In this document: positions 22,064-26,289 of the stretch, piece after piece
How positions within the stretch are numbered: position 1 is the first letter of the stretch
Layout: every line of letters starts with the position of its first letter
Assembly (NCBI GenBank): GCA_947177115.1
Contig: CAMWTG010000004.1
Span: 1 to 26,289, forward strand
From: an uncultured Clostridia bacterium
Lineage (GTDB): Bacteria > Bacillota > Clostridia > Oscillospirales > Oscillospiraceae
Direction of reading: 5' to 3'
Length of the DNA: 26,289 nucleotides
Made by a program: the position numbers and the translations under genes
Notes under the pieces: generated by a model
Database searches by the model: none
The model's input: the letters and a program-made list of their open reading frames with translations, nothing else
Told to the model about the DNA's origin: nothing

Positions 22064-22164
22064 CAGTGACAAAGTCAAAATCCAATGGGAGCTGTCCGCT
22101 CTATCGGGCATGCTCTGCTGCATAGTGGCTTGACCGGCGCCGCGAGGGCAGGTAAGCACAAAAG

Positions 22165-22197
22165 GAGCGCCGGAGGGGTCGGTTCCCTCCGGCGCTC
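22165..22197 (-). terminator. Intrinsic terminator downstream of the PepSY protein gene
   Basis: A 13-bp perfect stem GAGCGCCGGAGGG / CCCTCCGGCGCTC with a 7-nt loop is followed on the minus strand by CCTTTTGTG. It is about 115 bp after the stop of the PepSY gene. The gene-free stretch 21999-22311 also holds the palindromes above and an AT-rich part (22200-22310) with a plus-strand TATAAT (22217-22222) that lacks a -35. Confidence 0.85.
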
Positions 22198-22311
22198 TGT
22201 TCTGCGTGTACACATTGGATATAATAGCTTCTGGCATTACTTACTATAGCACGCATCTCTATCATACAGCTGAAGAAATGCAAATATTTTTCGCAATTTC
22301 AATCTCCGCCG

Positions 22312-23382
22312 TTAATCCCGGTCCATCTCATACTCCAGGATCGTCCCCGTCACGGCATCGATCTCCATATCGTACTCCACACCTTTGTAGACGATCTCCA
22401 CCTCATAGACCTGCTTCCCATCGTCCTTGTCCAGCTTCAGCTTTTTGATATGGGAGGCATCCGCACCGGGCACCTTGGCCAGGGCAATCTCCCGGACTTT
22501 CTCCTGACTGATGATGGTCCCGGCAGAGGCGGGAGGCGTAAAGGAATCGGCATCGTAATCTACCTCCAGGATCTCGCCGGTTCTGGCATCGATCTCATAG
22601 TCATACTCCTCGTAACCGGCGGTATAAAACTCGATATCATAAATTTCCTTGCCATGATCCCGCTCCAGCTTTGCTTCGGTGAAGGTGACCTGATCCGCCT
22701 TCAGCCCGGCGTGCGCCAACGCCTTGGCCTTGGCATCCTCTATGGTGAGGAGCGGCTGCGCGCCGCCGGACCCGGTCCCGCCGCCCACGATCACATCCGC
22801 ATCAGTAACCTCGCCGCCGCTATCCCCGGTGAGGGTCACGGTGCTGGTCTTGCCATCCCACTCCACGCTCTTGCCCATCAGCTCCCCGATAGCCCGGATC
22901 GGCAGATAAATCGAACCTTGATAGAACAGGGGGTAAACCGTCTTGCCATTGGCATCGGCAAAGGTCCGGACATTGCCGTCCACCACCACGGTGAAGTCAT
23001 CCCGCAGCTCTGCAATAACGTCCCGGGCCTTGGCGCCGGCATCCGGCGTACCGGTGGCTGCCGCGTCCGTACGGACACCGCCCAGGGAAGCGGTCTTGGT
23101 GTCCTTGTTCCAGGTCACCACCTTACCCATCAGTTCCCCAATGGCCCGGAGGGGCAGATAGGTGGTATCGCTATAAGAGAGGGGATGGACCTGCTGGCCC
23201 CCCACGTTGTAAAACACCTGCACAGAACCATCGATCACGATGGTGATGTCAGGGCGCAGCCGGGCCGTCACATTGCCGGCCGCCCGCGCTCCCGCGGCCA
23301 AGGGACCCAACAACAGCACAAAACACAGCAGGGGCAGAAAAATGCGGCCCAGGAATCTTTTCGCCATAGTCAGGTTCTTCAT
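22312..23382 (-). CDS. Secreted protein with two copper-amine-oxidase-like domains and two PepSY domains
   Basis: A 356-aa exported protein. The signal peptide ends near ARA|AG (about 34). Two copper-amine-oxidase-N-like domains follow (about 45-105 and 120-185), each with the pattern VDG/IDG...VYPL...YLPIRAIGELMGKSVEWD. These are not catalytic and are common in wall-associated proteins. Two PepSY domains end the protein (about 212-275 and 290-355): ITIEDAKAKALAHAGL...YDIEFYTAGYEEYDYEIDARTGEIL and a second copy ending VEYDMEIDAVTGTILEYE. PepSY domains are linked to protease inhibition or calcium/peptidoglycan context. AGGAGG lies upstream of the ATG at 23382. Own promoter at 23434-23462. Confidence 0.9.
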   Translation of the reverse strand: MKNLTMAKRFLGRIFLPLLCFVLLLGPLAAGARAAGNVTARLRPDITIVIDGSVQVFYNVGGQQVHPLSYSDTTYLPLRAIGELMGKVVTWNKDTKTASLGGVRTDAAATGTPDAGAKARDVIAELRDDFTVVVDGNVRTFADANGKTVYPLFYQGSIYLPIRAIGELMGKSVEWDGKTSTVTLTGDSGGEVTDADVIVGGGTGSGGAQPLLTIEDAKAKALAHAGLKADQVTFTEAKLERDHGKEIYDIEFYTAGYEEYDYEIDARTGEILEVDYDADSFTPPASAGTIISQEKVREIALAKVPGADASHIKKLKLDKDDGKQVYEVEIVYKGVEYDMEIDAVTGTILEYEMDRD

Positions 23383-23433
23383 AGAGTGCACTCCTCCTGA
23401 ATATTGATAAAATCCGGCTTACGCCGTGGTCCT

Positions 23434-23462
23434 ATTATAGCAGTTTGAAAAAAAGATTGCAA
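23434..23462 (-). promoter_or_regulatory. Sigma-A promoter for the PepSY protein gene
   Basis: Minus-strand TTGCAA (23457-23462), 17 nt, perfect TATAAT (23434-23439). It starts just after the anti-sigma gene stop (23472), so no separate terminator room is left between the two units; a T7 run (23448-23454) lies in the spacer. Confidence 0.75.
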
Positions 23463-23471
23463 GAACGTTCC

Positions 23472-24299
23472 TTATCCCGCCATCAACAGGCATTCCTCCC
23501 CCGGCTCCACCTGAAAATCCTCCCCGGCTTGCTCCAGAGCCTCCAGCAGGGCATCCAGCTGCTCCTGCGTCAGCGGATATGCCCGTCCGCTCTCCCATAC
23601 CAGGCCCAACTCGTCCTCCACCCAGCCCCGTGCCGTCTCGCCCCCGGCGGTCACTGTGCCGGAAAATGCGTTTTTCGCTTCTTTCGGGAGGGCGGCGGCC
23701 GGTGAAGCGGCATCCATCGCCTCCTCCATGCAGCGCTCCGCATCCAGCTCCATACGGTCCATTTGCTGGGAAGGTTCTCCGCCGGTGTTCCCGGCGGAAT
23801 CCGCCGGTGCCGCTTCCGGCTCCTCCAGCAGCATGGCTGCCAGCTCGCTGCCGTTCTCTTCCGCACCGCCCGATGCACTGTCATATTGTGCCATAGAAGG
23901 TGCGCTGCGGACGGCCGTGACCTGACCGGCCTGCCTCGCGCCTCCGGTCTCCTCCGCATTCCCGGCCCGGACCTGGAAGGCCCACAGCCCCAGCGCAGCA
24001 ACAGCGCAGCAGGCCGCCATAGCCGCCCACCGCCTCCACCGGGGAAAGAGGACCGTCTTTCCCGCCGTCTCTTGAGGCGTCTCCCGGACCCGGTCCATAA
24101 CCTCTGCGGCAAAATCCTCGGGCACAGGGACCTCCTCCATCTGGTCCAGCGCATCGTGGAGGGCCACCAGATCGTCAAAATATTTTTGACAGGCGGAGCA
24201 GGAGGCCAGATGCTCCGCCGCCTCCGCCCGTTCCTCCTCAGACGCTTCTCCGTCCAGGAACGCGCTGATCAGCATCTCATATTCCGCGCAGCTCTTCAC
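23472..24299 (-). CDS. Membrane anti-sigma factor with zinc-finger (zf-HC2) domain
   Basis: A 275-aa single-pass membrane protein. The N-terminal anti-sigma domain (1-45) has the zinc motif His30-x3-Cys34-x2-Cys37 (EHLASCSACQKYF) with an upstream Cys4. A transmembrane helix lies at about 91-109 (WAAMAACCAVAALGLWAF). The outer part is rich in Glu, Ala and Gly and ends with a segment (about 210-275) that may be a sensor; no family seen there. It should hold the upstream ECF sigma factor until a surface signal triggers release. The gene starts at GTG 24299, overlapping the sigma stop (GTGA), with GGGAGG 9 nt upstream. Confidence 0.88.
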   Translation of the reverse strand: MKSCAEYEMLISAFLDGEASEEERAEAAEHLASCSACQKYFDDLVALHDALDQMEEVPVPEDFAAEVMDRVRETPQETAGKTVLFPRWRRWAAMAACCAVAALGLWAFQVRAGNAEETGGARQAGQVTAVRSAPSMAQYDSASGGAEENGSELAAMLLEEPEAAPADSAGNTGGEPSQQMDRMELDAERCMEEAMDAASPAAALPKEAKNAFSGTVTAGGETARGWVEDELGLVWESGRAYPLTQEQLDALLEALEQAGEDFQVEPGEECLLMAG

Positions 24300-24907
24300 C
24301 GCCGTCCGCCTCCCTTCTGTTGTTCTTCTGCTGGTTTAGACGGCAGATAGCCGGATAGGTTCCCGTTTTTCATAAGGATTTTTCGCAGCGCCCCCCTGGC
24401 TCGGGAGAGCCGGGACTTCACCGTTCCCAGATCCACCTCCAGGACCGCCGCGATCTCCTCATAGCTCAGCTCCTGCATTTCCCGGAGGACCAGGGCCTGC
24501 CGGTGGTCCTCGCTGAGCTGGGCCAAACCCTCGGCCACCGCCGCCCGCAGTTCCGCCCCCTCGGCCCGGGCCTGGGGAGAGGGGGCGCCATCCGCGGCGT
24601 CCATCCCCAGGGTCTCGCTGTCCAGGCTGACCTCCCCCCGCTGACGTTTGGTCCGCCGCAGGCAGTCGATGGCCGCATTGCTGGCCAGCCGGTAGAGCCA
24701 GGTGGAGAACCCCGCCTCCCCCCGGAACCGGGGCAGCCCTCTCCAGGCGGCCAGAAATGCCTCCTGGGCCGCATCGGCGGCGTCCTCCGGACTGCCGCAC
24801 ATCCGGAGGGTCAAGTTATATACTTTTTTTTCGTGCAGCCGGACCAATTCGGCAAAGGCGTCCTCATCGCCTCCTGCCGCCCGTCTGGCCAGTTCGTCAA
24901 CCGTCAT
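24296..24907 (-). CDS. ECF-type RNA polymerase sigma factor
   Basis: A 203-aa sigma-70 family protein of the ECF group. Region 2 covers about residues 20-90 (FAELVRLHEKKVYNLTLRMCGSPEDAADAAQEAFLAAW, then FSTWLYRLASNAAIDCLRR). Region 4 covers about 125-180 (LSEDHRQALVLREMQELSYEEIAAVLEVDLGTVKSRLSRARGALRK), a helix-turn-helix for the -35. The tail (LSGYLPSKPAEEQQKGGGRR) is charged. The ATG at 24907 overlaps the dusB end by 11 bp and has GAGGG just upstream. The anti-sigma gene overlaps its stop. ECF genes often autoregulate, but no AAC-type -35 promoter was seen before this one; it appears to depend on dusB transcription. Confidence 0.95.
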   Translation of the reverse strand: MTVDELARRAAGGDEDAFAELVRLHEKKVYNLTLRMCGSPEDAADAAQEAFLAAWRGLPRFRGEAGFSTWLYRLASNAAIDCLRRTKRQRGEVSLDSETLGMDAADGAPSPQARAEGAELRAAVAEGLAQLSEDHRQALVLREMQELSYEEIAAVLEVDLGTVKSRLSRARGALRKILMKNGNLSGYLPSKPAEEQQKGGGRR

Positions 24908-25871
24908 GCAGGTCCCTCTTAATGCCTTTCGTCACCCGGTACACATCCTCCAGCGTCTCCATCCGGACGATCTGTTCCTTGTAATACCCCGCGTGCGGCA
25001 CCCCCTTTAGGTACCAGGCGTAGTGCCGCCGGGCCGTCAGCACGGCGATCTTTTCGCAATTGTACCGCGCCGCCAGCTCGATCTGCCTCACAGCGGTGTC
25101 GCAGCGCTCCGCCAGGGGCGGCCTGGGGGGAATAGGTTCCCCAGCCAGGGCGGCCTCCGCCTCCCGGAAGATCCAGGGGTTGCCGAAGCACCCCCGGCCA
25201 ATCATGGCCATGTCGGCCCCGGTCTGCCGCAGGATCCGCACCGCGTCCTCTCCGGAGAACACGTCCCCGTTGGCGATCACCGGGATGGAGACGGCCTCCT
25301 TCACCTCTCGAATGGTGGACCAGTCCGCCGTGCCGCCGTACATCTGGACCCTGGTCCTGCCGTGAACTGTCACGGCGGCAATGCCCGCCTCCTCCAGCAT
25401 CTTTGCCAGCTCCACGGCGTTGACGCTGCCCTTGTCCCAGCCCCGGCGCATTTTCACCGTCACCGGAACAGGTGACGCCTTTACCACCGCCTCCGCCAGC
25501 CGGGCGGCCTTCTCCGGGTCCTTCATCAGGGCCGCGCCATCGCCGGAGGAAACCACCTTGCCCACGGGGCAGCCCATGTTGATGTCCAGGATATCCGCCC
25601 CGCTGGCCTCGATGGCGATCTGAGCGGCCTCCGCCATACAAGGGATGTCGCTGCCAAAGATCTGGGCGGCAAAGGGTTTTTCTCCCGGGAAGGGCTTCAA
25701 TAGTAATCTGCTTTTTTTATCCTGATAGCAGAGGGCTTTCGCGCTGACCAGCTCTGTGCAGGTCAGTCCTGCCCCCAGCTCCGCGCAGATTTGCCGGCAG
25801 GCGGCATCGGTGACCCCCGCCATAGGGGCCAGCGCCAGTTTGGAATGGATCGTAAGGGGGCCAATCTGCAT
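24897..25871 (-). CDS. dusB: tRNA-dihydrouridine synthase (DusB-like)
   Basis: A 324-aa FMN enzyme that reduces uridines in the tRNA D-loop to dihydrouridine. TIM-barrel Dus motifs: LAPMAGVTDAACRQIC (FMN loop), DINMGCPVGKVVSSGDGAALM with catalytic Cys101, VKMRRGW (Lys140), VTVHGRTRVQMY (His170), IANGDV and AMIGRGCFGNPWIF (FMN phosphate). Length is typical. The start at 25871 is chosen because AGGAG (25878-25882) lies 6 nt upstream; the ATG at 25877 abuts it. It leads an overlapping set dusB-sigma-anti-sigma. A hairpin (25886-25908) stands 3 nt before its ribosome binding site. No clear promoter was seen. Confidence 0.96.
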   Translation of the reverse strand: MQIGPLTIHSKLALAPMAGVTDAACRQICAELGAGLTCTELVSAKALCYQDKKSRLLLKPFPGEKPFAAQIFGSDIPCMAEAAQIAIEASGADILDINMGCPVGKVVSSGDGAALMKDPEKAARLAEAVVKASPVPVTVKMRRGWDKGSVNAVELAKMLEEAGIAAVTVHGRTRVQMYGGTADWSTIREVKEAVSIPVIANGDVFSGEDAVRILRQTGADMAMIGRGCFGNPWIFREAEAALAGEPIPPRPPLAERCDTAVRQIELAARYNCEKIAVLTARRHYAWYLKGVPHAGYYKEQIVRMETLEDVYRVTKGIKRDLHDG

Positions 25872-25885
25872 AGTCATCTCCTTCT

Positions 25886-25908
25886 TTGCCGCGCCTTCGG
25901 CGCGGCAA
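25886..25908 (-). repeat. GC hairpin directly before the dusB ribosome binding site
   Basis: TTGCCGCGCC / GGCGCGGCAA is a perfect 10-bp stem with a 3-nt loop. On the minus strand it lies 3 nt before AGGAG. There is no T run, so it is not a terminator for leftward transcription. It may stabilise the mRNA 5' end or belong to the repeat cluster to its right. Confidence 0.7.
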
Positions 25909-25932
25909 GGGGTAATTTGTTCTTAAACTGGC

Positions 25933-26018
25933 CCGGGGCCTGCGCGGCCCCGGACTCCGCGCCTACTTTTTGTGTGAACAAAAAGTAGGCAAAAAGTCAC
26001 TTAAACCTACGGTTTAAG
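25933..26018. repeat. Three consecutive inverted repeats
   Basis: CCGGGGCC-N5-GGCCCCGG (25933-25953), then GCCTACTTTTTGT-GTGA-ACAAAAAGTAGGC (25961-25990, 13-bp perfect arms), then CTTAAACC-TAC-GGTTTAAG (26000-26018). Such stacked palindromes are typical of intergenic repetitive elements or terminators. The second, with T and A tracts, could terminate in either direction. Confidence 0.8.
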
Positions 26019-26289
26019 AATCCCTAGATGATACGGGGGTGTTTACGCAGTGCGGTTCTGATTTGGCTGGCGAAGCCACTGAATGACCGGTTCTTCTCCT
26101 GGTGGCTTGGTACTTGAAGGACTCCGGCTGACGCCTTGTTAAAGAGAGACTGCCCTGCAAGGGGGGCCGTTGAACCAGATTACCGGTTAACGGGCAGCCG
26201 CACCTCCGGCGCAGCGGCAGGGACTTCCGATAGGACCCGTGGGTAGCCGCAGAAGTCCGGCGCATCTGGGTGCGCACCATCGTCAGAAC
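26019..26289. other. Right-end stretch without credible gene; candidate structured element
   Basis: No frame with a ribosome binding site or a recognisable protein. A leftward frame of 88 codons (26014-26280) has a strongly basic, low-credibility product. Complementary arms are frequent: CTGCCC (26150-26155)/GGGCAG (26192-26197), CCGTTGAACC (26167-26176)/GGTTAACGG (26185-26193), GGACTTC (26221-26227)/GAAGTCC (26252-26258), and the palindrome GGTGCGCACC (26269-26278). It may be a structured RNA, a repeat, or the edge of one; it continues past the window. Confidence 0.35.

Noticed and set aside
21995..22237. A leftward 80-codon frame across the palindromes before XRE
   Set aside because: It has no ribosome binding site, and contains a full terminator hairpin and a 32-bp palindrome; not a plausible gene.
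26014..26280. A leftward 88-codon frame at the right edge
   Set aside because: The product is extremely Arg/Ser/Pro-rich, crosses several inverted repeats and has no ribosome binding site; treated as non-coding.
26269..26289. GTGCGCACC resembling a group II intron 5' end (GTGYG)
   Set aside because: The match is only five bases and is fully explained by a 10-bp palindrome; no domain V or reverse transcriptase is visible in the window.

Overview
The window is about 60% GC and reads as chromosome of a spore-forming Firmicute, most likely a Clostridia member of the Oscillospiraceae type (Flavonifractor/Lawsonibacter/Oscillibacter-like). The reasons are the sporulation genes (spoVAC, spmA, spmB), a YhaM-type exonuclease, the rpsO-pnp order, a DUF4358 lipoprotein, copper-amine-oxidase-like wall domains, strong AGGAGG ribosome binding sites and clean sigma-A promoters. 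The taxon is inferred from gene content only. No rRNA, tRNA, CRISPR array, transposase or prophage gene was seen.

Left part (1-6640), all leftward except one small gene. A TetR regulator is translationally coupled to a CPBP membrane protease cut by the window edge. Next is a three-gene cassette (multi-pass membrane protein, small XRE regulator, lipoprotein) behind a promoter bracketed by two copies of one inverted repeat. Then come yhaM-exoA (nucleases), a lone spoVAC with a sigma-G-like promoter, a divergent 68-aa gene, a GNAT acetyltransferase and a 50-aa protein.

Middle (6640-15330). rpsO and pnp run leftward from one promoter, with a long near-perfect hairpin between them. Rightward genes follow: an 89-aa protein joined to a DUF4358/transglutaminase lipoprotein, a membrane-anchored parvulin foldase, a glycine-rich membrane protein with two zinc ribbons, and tcdA overlapping a second GNAT gene.

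Right part (15330-26289). A roughly 370-bp gene-free stretch holds a promoter, a short structured transcript ending in a terminator, and a ribosome-binding-like site with no convincing frame. It precedes a large secreted 5'-nucleotidase. Leftward genes follow: XRE-comEC and then spmA-spmB, where the spmA ribosome binding site is buried in a 17-bp hairpin. Next are a secreted PepSY protein and dusB-ECF sigma-anti-sigma, whose genes overlap. The last 400 bp hold inverted repeats and no credible gene.

Most genes are ordinary core genes. The least explained signals are regulatory: the spmA hairpin with a possible sigma-E promoter in it, the short structured transcript before the nucleotidase, the twin operators at the membrane protein/XRE/lipoprotein cassette, the 32-bp palindrome before XRE-comEC, and the structured right end.
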